Of a stretch of DNA of 64,000 bases, positions 9,126 through 20,338 are shown one piece after another; the stretch's first letter is position 1, and each line of letters begins with the position of its first letter. The DNA comes from Serratia sp. PL17. GTDB lineage: Bacteria; Pseudomonadota; Gammaproteobacteria; Enterobacterales; Enterobacteriaceae. The translations under genes were made by a program, and so were the position numbers. The DNA lies in contig NZ_JAFIBY010000005.1 of the NCBI RefSeq assembly GCF_017832355.1, forward strand, positions 186,001 to 250,000, given 5' to 3'. Below the pieces are notes generated by a model that made no database searches, was not told the origin of the DNA, and was given only the letters and a program-made list of their open reading frames with translations.

Positions 9126-9857
9126 TTACCCGGCCAAGGCTTTTTGCGCACCCAAACTGACGACAAACCCTTGCAACAGCAGCCGGCTGAACGGCGTATC
9201 GCTAACCTGCTGTTGCTTAAGCTGATACTCCGCATGTTGTTCTGGGTACAGCTCGCCGAGCCAGCTCAGATACTGGTGCATCACTGCGCCGTTGAACTCT
9301 GGGTGGAACTGAGTCGTCAGCACGTTATCGCCATAACTCAGGATCTGATAAGCATCCTGCTGGGAACGTGCCAGCACTACGGCGCCGGCAGGGGGCGTTA
9401 ATACGCTCTGGGAGTGGATCAGGTTCGCCTTGAAGCGCGGTGGCAACATTGCCATCCGCCGGTCATTGGCGGCGGCGGGCAACAGTTCGATGTCCAGCGT
9501 ACCGACCTCCATGCCTTGCGGGTGGTAGCCGACTTCGCCGCCGAGCGCGTAGGCCAGCAGTTGGTGGCCATAACAGGCGCCAAAAATAGGCAGCTTAATG
9601 AGCATCGCCTGGCGTAGCCACTCGGCAGCCTGCTCGCTCCAGGGTAATTGTTCAGTGACCATGGCCGGTGAACCGGTAATCACCACGCCAGAATAGTTTT
9701 GCGGGGGCAAAGGTTGTTCGCCTGCAGGAAGATGCACGATCTGCACACGATCGGCGTCAATGTTTCCCTGTTGCAGGAACATGCCGTCAAAATTGGCTTT
9801 CTCCCGGCGAATAATGTCTGGGGCATCGCCGGTTTGCATCAGTAATAATGGCTTCAT
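9126..9857 (-). CDS. class I glutamine amidotransferase (GMP synthase N-domain like), 243 aa
   Basis: The protein has a complete class I glutaminase triad: Cys95 in GACYGHQ and His185/Glu187 in FHPEF. It resembles the stand-alone YfeJ/GuaA-amidotransferase-like group, which acts on amide donors of unknown identity or on gamma-glutamyl compounds. The ATG at 9857 is preferred over 9869 because GGAGAA sits five bases before it. The stop codon of ygjR lies inside that ribosome binding region (stop 9859-9861), so the two genes are translationally coupled. The physiological substrate is unknown; coupling with a sugar-type oxidoreductase is the only hint. Confidence 0.8.
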   Translation of the reverse strand: MKPLLLMQTGDAPDIIRREKANFDGMFLQQGNIDADRVQIVHLPAGEQPLPPQNYSGVVITGSPAMVTEQLPWSEQAAEWLRQAMLIKLPIFGACYGHQLLAYALGGEVGYHPQGMEVGTLDIELLPAAANDRRMAMLPPRFKANLIHSQSVLTPPAGAVVLARSQQDAYQILSYGDNVLTTQFHPEFNGAVMHQYLSWLGELYPEQHAEYQLKQQQVSDTPFSRLLLQGFVVSLGAQKALAG

Positions 9858-9858
9858 G

Positions 9859-10839
9859 TCATTCTCCATCGGCAGGAAACACGACGCCAGTCTGGCGGCG
9901 AATTTCGGTCAACAAGTTGGCGATAATCAACGAATTTTCTAACCCAGGGTGCTCTACCTGCCGTTTCTCCACCAAATCGGCGAACACCTGTGCCTCATAC
10001 AGCATGGTGTTAATGTGCTGTGGCTGGGTCAGATCCTGACGATGTCCCCCGCGGGGCGTTAGCGCTACGCTCTGGCACTCCGAGATTTTCTCAATCACCA
10101 ACGTGCCATCTTCACCCTGGATCTCACTTGGAATGTCCGAATTGCTGACTTTGGAATGAGAGATGGTCACGTCGAAATCACCGTAGTTGAGGCAAGCTGT
10201 GCCGAGAGCATCAACGCCGGTGTCCAGCAAACACGCGCTGGCAATGACCGACTTTGGCGCACCGAACAGCGCCACGGCACTGGCCAAACAGTAATAGCCA
10301 ATGTCCATGATCGAACCGTTGGAAAACTGCGGATTGAAGGTATTCGGGTTCTCTCCTGCCAGATAGCGCGGATAGCGTGAAGAGTATTGGCAGTAATTGA
10401 TATAGGCTTTACGCAGGCGACCAATTTTCGGCAGCGCTTGCCGTAACGCCAAGAAATTCGGCAGGTGAGCGCTTTTAAAGGCTTCGAACAGCACCACCTG
10501 ATTCTCGCGGGCACAGGCCACCAACTTTTCGGCTTCGCGCAGGTTGGATACCAGCGGCTTTTCGCAAATGACGTGCTTTTTATGGCTCAGGAACAGCAGC
10601 GCCTGCGAGCAGTGCAGGGCGTTAGGGCTGGCGATGTAAACTGCATCTATCACGTCTGACTGGGCCATTGCCTCAAGGGAATCGAAAAACGCACTGACGT
10701 GGTAGTTGGCACCAAACGCCTGGGCCTGTTCTAACTTGCGTGAATAGACAGCGGTCAGCGTGAGTTTGCCACTTTCGTGTGCGGCGTCGATAAAGCGTTC
10801 CGTAATCCAGTTGGTGCCAACAACAGCAAAACGAATCAT
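9859..10839 (-). CDS. ygjR: Gfo/Idh/MocA-family oxidoreductase YgjR
   Basis: This NAD(P)-dependent dehydrogenase of unknown substrate is 326 aa from the ATG at 10839, which follows GGAG by about eight bases; the frame extends 48 codons further upstream without homology. The N-terminal Rossmann fold begins IRFAVVGTNWITERF. The family motif with the catalytic lysine is CEKPL near residue 93. The C-terminal alpha/beta domain carries GSIMDIGYYCLASA. E. coli ygjR lies in the same neighbourhood between alx and ygjP. Sugar or cyclitol derivatives are typical substrates of the family, but nothing here fixes one. Confidence 0.88.
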   Translation of the reverse strand: MIRFAVVGTNWITERFIDAAHESGKLTLTAVYSRKLEQAQAFGANYHVSAFFDSLEAMAQSDVIDAVYIASPNALHCSQALLFLSHKKHVICEKPLVSNLREAEKLVACARENQVVLFEAFKSAHLPNFLALRQALPKIGRLRKAYINYCQYSSRYPRYLAGENPNTFNPQFSNGSIMDIGYYCLASAVALFGAPKSVIASACLLDTGVDALGTACLNYGDFDVTISHSKVSNSDIPSEIQGEDGTLVIEKISECQSVALTPRGGHRQDLTQPQHINTMLYEAQVFADLVEKRQVEHPGLENSLIIANLLTEIRRQTGVVFPADGE

Positions 10840-10889
10840 AGATATCTCCAGTTCCCAGACGTTAGAAATCAGAGTATCACAGGGGCTCG

Positions 10890-11402
10890 TCAGGTATACA
10901 GATCGCCAAACACGGAGAGGTGAGTCAGGTACAGCCGGGTATCGAACTCCAATTGATGGTAATTGGGTTCCATATGGCAGCACAGGCTGTAGAAAGCTTT
11001 GTTATGGTCCTTCTCTTTCAGGTGTGCCAGCTCATGCACGACGATCATGCGTAGAAACGGCTCCGGTGCCAATTTGAATACCGTCGCCACGCGAATTTCC
11101 GCTTTGGCCTTCAGCTTGCCGCCCTGTACGCGAGAAATGGCGGTGTGCATGCCAAGCGCGTGTTTCATCACCTGGATTTTACCGTCATAGGCCACTTTGC
11201 TCAGTGGCTGGGCGTTGCGCAGGTATTGGTTTTTCAGATCGACGGTAAACTGATAAAGCGATTTGTCGGTGGTGCAGTCATGCACCTGCGGATAGCGCTG
11301 CAACAGCACATCCCCCAACCGTTGTTGGTCGATCAACTGTTGCACCTGGCTTTGCAGATGTTCAGGGTAGCCCTGCAGGTAGGTCAGTTCTATGTTACGC
11401 AT
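10890..11402 (-). CDS. ygjP: YgjP-like metal-dependent hydrolase (WLM/M48-type zinc motif)
   Basis: This is a 170-aa protein of the YgjP/DUF45 family. The zinc motif HELAH (residues 123-127) is followed by His133 in KEKDHNKAF, giving the HExxH plus third ligand of gluzincin-like enzymes. E. coli YgjP (about 167 aa) has been described as a UTP pyrophosphatase, although the fold looks like a peptidase. The start at 11402 is chosen because M-R-N-I-E-L-T begins the homologous part; it overlaps the stop of higA by eight bases (ATGCGTAA). The overlap suggests the gene is now read from the higBA transcript. Confidence 0.88.
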   Translation of the reverse strand: MRNIELTYLQGYPEHLQSQVQQLIDQQRLGDVLLQRYPQVHDCTTDKSLYQFTVDLKNQYLRNAQPLSKVAYDGKIQVMKHALGMHTAISRVQGGKLKAKAEIRVATVFKLAPEPFLRMIVVHELAHLKEKDHNKAFYSLCCHMEPNYHQLEFDTRLYLTHLSVFGDLYT

Positions 11403-11718
11403 GGGTAATATTACGCCCCAATATTTCCATGATCGGACGCAGGCGCTCGCGCTGCACATTGGCCTGTCGGGCTTCCCAACGGTCGTGGGCCGCTTGCAGG
11501 TTTAGCCAGAAATCGGCGGTGGTTTCGAACAGGTCGGCAAACAGGTTCGCTTCTGCAACGCTAAGGCGGCGATGCCCATTGCATAAGCGATTGACCGTCG
11601 CACGGGTGATTCCCAAGACCCTTGCAAGATCTTCTTGGCCAATACCCAGTGGTGTTAAATACTCTTCTTGCAGCACTTCCCCGACCGTGGTGGGTTTTCG
11701 GCTTGAGGTCTCTAACAT
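11395..11718 (-). CDS. higA: HigA-type antitoxin, XRE family
   Basis: The antitoxin of a type II pair is 107 aa. An XRE/VapI helix-turn-helix spans about residues 20-75 (GIGQEDLARVLGITRATVNRLCNGHRRLSVAEA, quoted here only as an interval containing the motif start and end). The ending ADFWLNLQAAHDRWEAR is the hallmark of HigA addiction-module antidotes. It lies 14 bp after the toxin gene, the reverse (toxin-first) order of higBA systems. The protein should neutralise HigB and repress the operon with it. This is the HigA/VapI group, not the E. coli chromosomal HigA type of about 138 aa. Confidence 0.9.
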   Translation of the reverse strand: MLETSSRKPTTVGEVLQEEYLTPLGIGQEDLARVLGITRATVNRLCNGHRRLSVAEANLFADLFETTADFWLNLQAAHDRWEARQANVQRERLRPIMEILGRNITHA

Positions 11719-11732
11719 ATGTTCTCCGTTGC

Positions 11733-12023
11733 CTAGGTATCTTGGTGCGGGTCCAGGTAAATTTGCTCAGCAGCATCATGGCGCCATTGAAACATTAAAC
11801 GCCATTGAATATTCACCCGCATACTAGACCAGCCTTGAAAGGGGCCGGACAGACGTTTGTAATAATTGCCGGTCGGATTATATAAATCACATTCTTTTTG
11901 CGCGGCAGCCAGCATATCGAGTTTTCTAGCCAGTTGGCGCTCAATGGTTGAGGGGATCAAACGATCGCGCCGACCCTCCCTATAAAATTGCGCCAGGTAT
12001 CCGTCTCGGAAAGATGAAATCAT
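11733..12023 (-). CDS. higB: HigB-type mRNA interferase toxin
   Basis: A RelE/HigB-superfamily toxin of 96 aa, expected to cleave mRNA on the ribosome. Family marks are the start MISSFRDGYLAQFYREG, then LYNPTGNYYKRLSGPFQGWSS, and the core strand VNIQWRLMFQWR with the basic catalytic residues; it ends IYLDPHQDT. The start at 12023 follows GGGGAAGGAA; the ATG at 12035 lacks a good ribosome binding site. The toxin is intact, with no frameshift. A 19-bp palindrome about 30 bp upstream is the probable autoregulatory operator. Confidence 0.9.
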   Translation of the reverse strand: MISSFRDGYLAQFYREGRRDRLIPSTIERQLARKLDMLAAAQKECDLYNPTGNYYKRLSGPFQGWSSMRVNIQWRLMFQWRHDAAEQIYLDPHQDT

Positions 12024-12052
12024 TTCCTTCCCCATTCCATTGGGTGAATGAG

Positions 12053-12071
12053 TGTAACATTTAAAGTTACA
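12053..12071. promoter_or_regulatory. candidate HigA operator
   Basis: TGTAACATTTAAAGTTACA has 6-bp perfect arms TGTAAC/GTTACA around a 7-bp AT centre. It is 30 bp before higB, in the 230-bp gap to rlmG, where a toxin-antitoxin repressor would bind. Confidence 0.55.
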
Positions 12072-12253
12072 TCACGTCAGGTTGAAAATTGTTCAACTCA
12101 GAATAAGCGGAATGAATGCTATAGCTTAAAGAAGCGAAAATCGGGATTGGTTTTACGCGATGCGAGGGAATGCGCAATTTATCCGAAAAAACATTTTACT
12201 GCCGGACGTTTTTAGGGGATAAACAGCCCAAATTTTATCAGTCAGGAGGGGCA

Positions 12254-13393
12254 ATGAGCCAACTCGATCTGGGAACACAGCAACTTGAGCTGGAACGTTA
12301 TCCCCAACAGGAAGAATCCACCCAATTACAGGCGTGGGAAGCGGCGGACGAATATCTGCTGCAACAGCTTGAAAATGTGAACATCGACGGTCGTCCGGTG
12401 CTGATTTTCAACGACAACTTTGGCACTTTGGCCTGTGCGTTGCACCGTCATCAGCCATACAGCATCAGCGATTCGTACATGAGCCAGTTGGCAACGCGCC
12501 ATAACCTGAAGCTCAACGAACTGGATCCAGAGCAGGTTACGCTGTTGGACAGCCTTGCCGAACTGCCGGCATCACCGGCGGTGGTATTGATCCGTATTCC
12601 TAAGGCACTGGCCTTGCTGGAACAGCAACTGCGTGCGCTGCGCAATGTGGTGGCGCCGGACACGGTGATTATCGCTGGCGCCAAGGCACGTGACGTACAC
12701 ACCTCGACCATGCAGCTGTTTGAAAAGGTGCTTGGTCCGACGCGTACTAGCCTGGCCTGGAAGAAAGCACGGTTAATCTTCTGTGAAGTTGCAGACATCG
12801 TGCCACCAGCCGCGCCGGAAACCACCAATTGGGTGCTGGACGGTACGGATTGGATCATTCACAACCACGCTAACGTGTTCTCACGTAGCAACCTGGATAT
12901 TGGTGCACGTTTGTTCCTGGATCATCTGCCGCATGACCTTGAAGGCCATATCATCGATCTCGGCTGTGGTAACGGCATCATCGGCATGGCTGCCTTGATG
13001 CAGAACCCGCAAGCACAGGTGACCTTTGCTGATGAGTCCTATATGGCGGTGGCTTCCAGTGAGCGGAACGTGGAGCATAACCTGCCGCAGGATATGGATC
13101 GTTGTCAGTTTGAAGTGAACAACTCGCTGGCGGGGATTGAACGTGAAAGTGTGCGTGCGGTGCTGTGTAATCCACCGTTCCACCAGCAGCATGCGATCAC
13201 CGATCACACGGCCTGGCAGATGTTCTGTGACGCCAAGCGGTGCCTGCAGGTGGGCGGCGAACTGCGCATTGTCGGTAATCGCCATCTGGATTATTACCAG
13301 AAGCTGAAACGCTTGTTCGGTAATTGCACCTTGATAGCCTCAAACAAGAAGTTCGTGATCTTGAAAGCGGTGAAATCTGGCGCACGTTACTGA
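12254..13393 (+). CDS. rlmG: 23S rRNA (guanine(1835)-N(2))-methyltransferase RlmG
   Basis: RlmG methylates G1835 of 23S rRNA with S-adenosylmethionine. It is 379 aa from the ATG at 12254, which follows AGGAGGG by five bases; 28 extra upstream codons in frame lack homology. The duplicated methyltransferase architecture has an inactive N-terminal half (about 1-185) and a catalytic half with the SAM motif [16 protein letters not shown] (near 235-250) and the amino-methylating NPPFH motif near 308. It is convergent with fadH, its neighbour in E. coli too. Confidence 0.95.
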   Translation: MSQLDLGTQQLELERYPQQEESTQLQAWEAADEYLLQQLENVNIDGRPVLIFNDNFGTLACALHRHQPYSISDSYMSQLATRHNLKLNELDPEQVTLLDSLAELPASPAVVLIRIPKALALLEQQLRALRNVVAPDTVIIAGAKARDVHTSTMQLFEKVLGPTRTSLAWKKARLIFCEVADIVPPAAPETTNWVLDGTDWIIHNHANVFSRSNLDIGARLFLDHLPHDLEGHIIDLGCGNGIIGMAALMQNPQAQVTFADESYMAVASSERNVEHNLPQDMDRCQFEVNNSLAGIERESVRAVLCNPPFHQQHAITDHTAWQMFCDAKRCLQVGGELRIVGNRHLDYYQKLKRLFGNCTLIASNKKFVILKAVKSGARY

Positions 13394-13400
13394 GTCGATC

Positions 13401-13425
13401 AAGGGGCGCAGTGAATGCGCCCCTT
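13401..13425. terminator. bidirectional hairpin between rlmG and fadH
   Basis: AAGGGGCGC and GCGCCCCTT form a perfect 9-bp stem around a 7-base loop midway between the convergent rlmG and fadH stops. The flanking U/A tracts are short in both directions. Confidence 0.6.
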
Positions 13426-13432
13426 ATTGTCA

Positions 13433-15803
<2,371 letters not shown>

Positions 15804-17423
15804 ATGGCTCATTTTGCGCAGTCCCCCCATTTTGTTTTACACCAACTGACCTGCCAGTTTGCTGACGGCGAAACGCTGTTCGGCCCATTGGATCTCACGT
15901 TTGATCAACGACACTGCGGCCTGGTTGGGCGCAACGGCGTCGGTAAAACGCGGCTGCTGCGCCTGATCGCGGGGCTAGATCAACCTGGCGGCGGGCATGT
16001 TGAATCTCATGCCTCATTGGCCTATGTGGCACAGCAGCCAGAAATTTCATCGCACACCACGCTAGCGCAACTGCTGGGTTACGGTGAGACGTTCGCAGCA
16101 CTAGCCCGTATCGAGCAGGGACGCCCACTGGCGGACGATATCGATCGTCTTGAAGGGCAGTGGGATCTGATCGATCGTCTACAGATCGCCTTTACCGCCG
16201 CTGGGCTGCCAGCGTTCGATCCACAACGACCGGCACATGATTTGAGCGGCGGCGAACGCATGCGTGCTGCATTGTGCGGGGCGATGTTGAGCGATGCGGA
16301 CTTTCTTTTGCTGGACGAACCGACCAACCATCTCGATGCCCCGGGGCGTGATTGGTTGCATCAACAGTTAGAACAGTGGCGCGGTGGTTTGCTGGTGGCC
16401 AGCCACGATCGGCAACTGTTGGCGCGTATGCAGCGCATCGTTGAATTGACGCCCGGTGCTCTGCACAGTTACGGCGGCAACTACCATGACTATCGCCGAC
16501 AGCGTGATTTGGAACAGCAGGCGGCGCGTGCCGGGTTGGAGCATGCGCGACAGGAACGCCGCCGCACCCGCGCACGGCAGCAAAAAGAACACGACATCAG
16601 CCAGCGACGCTCTGCACAGACACTTAAAACCGTCGATACGTTGAATATCGCGTCTTTTGAGCGGGTGGCCTACAAGGCGGCGGCCAAAGAAAGCCTCGGT
16701 ACGCTGCGCAAGCAGCATCAGGATCAAAAGAGTGCTCTTGATGTCGCAGTGCGCGACGCTTACCAGCGGGTGGAAGAGGACAGCCCGGTGATGCTCACGC
16801 TGCCGGGCAGCGCCGTGGCGGCGGGCAAACAGGTACTGGTGCTCGAACAGGTGGAACTGCCTTTTATCACTATGCCACCGCTGAATTTACGCATTGATGG
16901 CCCGATGCGTGTGGCACTGACAGGCCCAAACGGCTGCGGGAAGTCGACGTTGCTGAAAGTGATCCTGGGCCAGTTGGCGGCGAGAGCCGGCAGTTGTCAC
17001 TGCCCGCTGCCAACGGGTTACCTCGATCAAAGTCTCTCACAACTCGATTTATCCTTATCCGTGGTTGAGCACCTGGGGCTACAGGACTCACCGCTTAATG
17101 AAGGCGTGGTACGCAGTCAACTGGCACAGCTGCAGTTAAATGCCGATCATGTGCTGCTGCCGATGGGCGCGCTGAGCGGTGGCGAGCGATTAAAGGCGGC
17201 ACTTGCCTGTATGTTGTGGCGGCGGGAGCCTGCGCAGTTGCTGTTGCTGGATGAGCCGACTAACCACCTGGATCTGGCGTCGTCTTTGGCGATCGAGGCC
17301 TCGCTGGCCGGTTTCCCTGGCGCGATGCTGGTGGTGTCTCACGATGAAAACTTTCTGCAGGCGCTGAAATTGACTCATCGTTTACAGTGGCAGGAGGGAG
17401 AGTGGCAACTTCAAGCCTGGTGA
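15804..17423 (+). CDS. ABC-F family ATP-binding protein
   Basis: A soluble protein of 539 aa with two ABC ATPase domains and no membrane segments, the ABC-F layout of ribosome-associated translation factors. Domain 1 has Walker A GRNGVGKT near residue 42, signature LSGGERMRA near 148 and Walker B LLLDEPTNHLD near 171. A charged linker (about 235-300, with HARQERRRTRARQQKEHDI) separates domain 2, with GPNGCGKS, LSGGERLKA and LLLDEPTNHLDL. The ATG at 15804 follows AGGAG by five bases. It is shorter than Uup/EttA and resembles enterobacterial YheS/Uup-like paralogues only generally, so I give no symbol. Confidence 0.85.
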   Translation: MAHFAQSPHFVLHQLTCQFADGETLFGPLDLTFDQRHCGLVGRNGVGKTRLLRLIAGLDQPGGGHVESHASLAYVAQQPEISSHTTLAQLLGYGETFAALARIEQGRPLADDIDRLEGQWDLIDRLQIAFTAAGLPAFDPQRPAHDLSGGERMRAALCGAMLSDADFLLLDEPTNHLDAPGRDWLHQQLEQWRGGLLVASHDRQLLARMQRIVELTPGALHSYGGNYHDYRRQRDLEQQAARAGLEHARQERRRTRARQQKEHDISQRRSAQTLKTVDTLNIASFERVAYKAAAKESLGTLRKQHQDQKSALDVAVRDAYQRVEEDSPVMLTLPGSAVAAGKQVLVLEQVELPFITMPPLNLRIDGPMRVALTGPNGCGKSTLLKVILGQLAARAGSCHCPLPTGYLDQSLSQLDLSLSVVEHLGLQDSPLNEGVVRSQLAQLQLNADHVLLPMGALSGGERLKAALACMLWRREPAQLLLLDEPTNHLDLASSLAIEASLAGFPGAMLVVSHDENFLQALKLTHRLQWQEGEWQLQAW

Positions 17424-17445
17424 TACAAGCCAGTTGAATCTGCAG

Positions 17446-17473
17446 AGCGGCCTTGGCGGCCGCTTTTTTTTTT
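17446..17473 (+). terminator. intrinsic terminator of the ABC-F gene
   Basis: AGCGGCC and GGCCGCT form a 7-bp stem with a TTGGC loop followed by a run of ten T, 22 bp after the stop. It abuts the stop codon of the convergent regulator gene. Confidence 0.9.
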
Positions 17474-18939
17474 CAGGGATGAATGCATTCCAACAGCAGG
17501 GTAAAGGCGGCGGCCATTTGTTCTTCCGGCACGCAAGCGAAGCCCATCAGCAGGCCACGACGATGGTTGGGCAGCATGTAGTAACGTGAAAGCGGTCGCA
17601 CCAGTACGCCGCGTGCGTTGGCAGCGGCGGCGATCGCCACATCGTCAGCCTCGTCCGGCAGATTAAGGATCAGGTGCAACCCGGCATTGTTGTTAAATTC
17701 GCTCAGCGCTTGCTTACCCAGATGCTGTTCGATCAACGCGGTCAGAAAGGCTCGGCGCCGGGCGTAAAGTAGCCGCATACGGCGGATATGCGCCGTGTAA
17801 TGGCCTTCCTGAATAAATTGCGCCAACGCGGTTTGGATCAGTAAGTGGCCCCCACGATACAGTTCGGCATGCGCCGTTTTCAGCGCAGCCATCAGCGGCT
17901 TTGGCAAGACCACGTAACCCAACCTCAGCGCTGGATAGAGCGTTTTACTGAAGGTGCCGATGTAGATTACCGGCGCGTCGGCCTCCAGCCCCTGCAGTGC
18001 CGGTATCGGCTGACCGGAGAAACGGAATTCGCTGTCGTAGTCGTCTTCCACAATCCAACTGCCGCCGTTGCGTGCGAGAGCCAACAGCCGTTGCCGTCGC
18101 GCCAGGCTCATCACGGATCCCAGCGGATACTGGTGCGACGGCGTAACGAAGATGAGCCGTGGTGCCACAGTGGGTTTTTCCGGCGGTACCATACCGGCTT
18201 CATCAACCTCTAGCGGGCAGATATTTACGTCGTTCATCCGCAGGATGTTGCGGATCCCCCAGTAACCTGGCTCTTCAATCCACGCATCGTCACCCGGATT
18301 GCACAACATGCGTGTCACCAGATCTATCGCCTGATGAATGCCCTCCGTGATCAGAATTTGCTCTGGTGAACAGCGGACCGAGCGTGCCACCCGTAAATAA
18401 TCCACCAGGGCATGTTGCAGTTCCGGGCTGCCGCCCTGATTGCTGTATGTCAGCCGTTGTGGTGTCGGACGGCGGCTGATGCGCGCCTGGATTTTGCTGA
18501 ATAACTGGTGTGGAAAGGCGTTAACGTCGGGGACGCCGGGAATAAATGCCCCCCACTGTTTTGGGCTGGCGCTGGCGTGGTGCAGCAGGGTGCTACCGCG
18601 CGCTGACAGCTCTATACGCCGTTGCTCCCCGTCACTGCCTGCTGGCGCACTCGTAGTGGATAAACAACTATCCGGCACGGTTTCGGCGACGAATGTGCCA
18701 CTCCCGGCACGAGCCAGAACATATCCTTCTGCCAATAATTGTTCGTAAACGGTTAATGCAGTGTTACGTGAGAGGCCAAGTTCCTGCGCCAAATCCCGTG
18801 AGGCAGGCAAGCGACTGGAGGGCGGCAGGCTGCCGTCCAGAATGCTGGTGCGAATCGCGTTATATAGCCGTTTATGCAGCTTATCTTCGGGCTGTTCGCC
18901 AAGCCGTTGCAATAACAGGTCACCACTCAGTGAGCGCAA
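17473..18939 (-). CDS. MocR/GabR-type transcriptional regulator (GntR HTH fused to aminotransferase fold)
   Basis: A 488-aa PLP-dependent regulator. The N-terminal GntR winged helix (about 20-85) has SRLPASRDLAQELGLSRNT. A fold-type I aminotransferase-like domain follows, with VEDDYDSEF and the PLP lysine in GTFSKTLYPALRLGY near 335. The start is a TTG at 18939: an in-frame stop lies four codons upstream and GAGGG sits eight bases before it. It is divergent from gabT across 121 bp, so it very likely senses GABA/PLP and controls gabT-gabD, by analogy with Bacillus GabR. It could also resemble PdxR, but the context argues for GABA. Confidence 0.88.
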   Translation of the reverse strand: MRSLSGDLLLQRLGEQPEDKLHKRLYNAIRTSILDGSLPPSSRLPASRDLAQELGLSRNTALTVYEQLLAEGYVLARAGSGTFVAETVPDSCLSTTSAPAGSDGEQRRIELSARGSTLLHHASASPKQWGAFIPGVPDVNAFPHQLFSKIQARISRRPTPQRLTYSNQGGSPELQHALVDYLRVARSVRCSPEQILITEGIHQAIDLVTRMLCNPGDDAWIEEPGYWGIRNILRMNDVNICPLEVDEAGMVPPEKPTVAPRLIFVTPSHQYPLGSVMSLARRQRLLALARNGGSWIVEDDYDSEFRFSGQPIPALQGLEADAPVIYIGTFSKTLYPALRLGYVVLPKPLMAALKTAHAELYRGGHLLIQTALAQFIQEGHYTAHIRRMRLLYARRRAFLTALIEQHLGKQALSEFNNNAGLHLILNLPDEADDVAIAAAANARGVLVRPLSRYYMLPNHRRGLLMGFACVPEEQMAAAFTLLLECIHP

Positions 18940-19060
18940 TTGGATCCCTCAATTAATCGTAACTGGCTCTCGATTATAGGGCCACATCCTGTGTAAATAA
19001 ACGTCATTGTTTCACGAATGTGAACAAAACGTACAACAGGCACCGACCGGAGAGAACAAC

Positions 19061-20326
19061 ATGAAAAACGCAGAATTGAATCAACGTCGTCAGGATGCCA
19101 CTCCGCGTGGGGTAGGTGTGATGTGTGGTTTTTACGCTGAGCGTGCAGAGAACGCCACGCTGTGGGACGTCGAAGGCAATGAGGTTATCGATTTTGCTTC
19201 CGGTATTGCAGTGCTCAATACCGGGCACCGCCACCCGAAGGTGATCGCTGCCATTGAAAAGCAGCTGAAGGCCTTTACCCACACCGCGTACCAAATTGTT
19301 CCTTACGAAAGCTACGTTACGCTGGCTGAACGTATCAACCAACGCGCACCGATCGACGGCCCATGCAAAACCGCGTTCTTCACCACCGGTGCTGAAGCGG
19401 TAGAAAACGCCGTCAAAATTGCGCGTGCCCATACAGGCCGTCCGGGGTTGATCACCTTTGGTGGCGGTTTCCACGGGCGTACCTACATGACCATGGCGTT
19501 GACCGGTAAAGTGGCACCTTACAAGTTGGGCTTTGGGCCATTCCCGGGGTCGGTGTTCCACGGGCAGTACCCGAATGCCTTGTATGGCGTCACCACCGAA
19601 GACGCGATGAACAGCCTGGAACGTATTTTTAAAGCGGATATCGATCCCAAGCAGGTCGCCGCTATCGTGCTGGAGCCGGTGCAGGGAGAGGGCGGCTTCA
19701 ATATCGCCCCCGCCGAGTTTATGCAGGCGTTACGTACGCTGTGCGACGAACATGGCATTTTGCTGATTGCCGATGAAGTGCAGACCGGTTTTGCCCGTAC
19801 CGGCAAGCTGTTTGCGATGGATCATTACAGCGTTAAACCCGATTTGATCACCATGGCGAAAAGCCTGGCAGGGGGTATGCCGTTGTCCGCGGTGGCGGGT
19901 CGTGCCGACGTGATGGACGCCCCAGCTCCGGGTGGATTGGGCGGTACTTATGCCGGTAACCCACTGGCGGTTGCGGCTGCGCTGGCAGTACTTGACGTGA
20001 TTGAAGAAGAACAGCTGTGCCAGCGTTCGCAACGCCTGGGCCAGCATCTGGTGGAGGTATTGCAGCAGGCGCGTCAAACCAGCCCGGCGATTGCGGATAT
20101 TCGCGCACAGGGGTCGATGGTGGCGGTGGAGTTTAATGATCCGGCCACCGGTAAGCCATCGGCGGAGATTACCCGCCAGGTACAGCAGAAAGCACTGGCA
20201 GAAGGACTGCTGCTGCTGAGCTGCGGTGTGAACGGCAACGTAATCCGCTTCCTGTATCCGCTGACCATCCCTGAAGACCAGTTCACCAAGGCGTTGGGCA
20301 TTCTTTCTCGCGCACTGGCTCAATAA
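19061..20326 (+). CDS. gabT: 4-aminobutyrate-2-oxoglutarate transaminase
   Basis: The enzyme converts GABA and 2-oxoglutarate to succinate semialdehyde and glutamate. It is 421 aa from the ATG at 19061 (GGAGAG six bases before it). PLP fold-type I marks are TTGAEAVENAVKIAR, IADEVQTGFARTG and the Schiff-base Lys in TMAKSLAGGMPL. Stretches such as GVGVMCGFYAERAEN, QIVPYESYVTLAE and NVIRFLYPLTIP resemble E. coli PuuE (421 aa) more than GabT (426 aa). The reaction is the same; the symbol follows the gabD context. It is the first gene of a gabT-gabD-permease operon, 12 bp before gabD. Confidence 0.92.
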   Translation: MKNAELNQRRQDATPRGVGVMCGFYAERAENATLWDVEGNEVIDFASGIAVLNTGHRHPKVIAAIEKQLKAFTHTAYQIVPYESYVTLAERINQRAPIDGPCKTAFFTTGAEAVENAVKIARAHTGRPGLITFGGGFHGRTYMTMALTGKVAPYKLGFGPFPGSVFHGQYPNALYGVTTEDAMNSLERIFKADIDPKQVAAIVLEPVQGEGGFNIAPAEFMQALRTLCDEHGILLIADEVQTGFARTGKLFAMDHYSVKPDLITMAKSLAGGMPLSAVAGRADVMDAPAPGGLGGTYAGNPLAVAAALAVLDVIEEEQLCQRSQRLGQHLVEVLQQARQTSPAIADIRAQGSMVAVEFNDPATGKPSAEITRQVQQKALAEGLLLLSCGVNGNVIRFLYPLTIPEDQFTKALGILSRALAQ

Positions 20327-20338
20327 GGAGTGGCTACG

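Noticed and set aside
19007-19060. Upstream start of gabT (18 extra residues)
   Set aside because: The ATG at 19061 has a good ribosome binding site and aligns with known transaminase starts; the extension has no homology.
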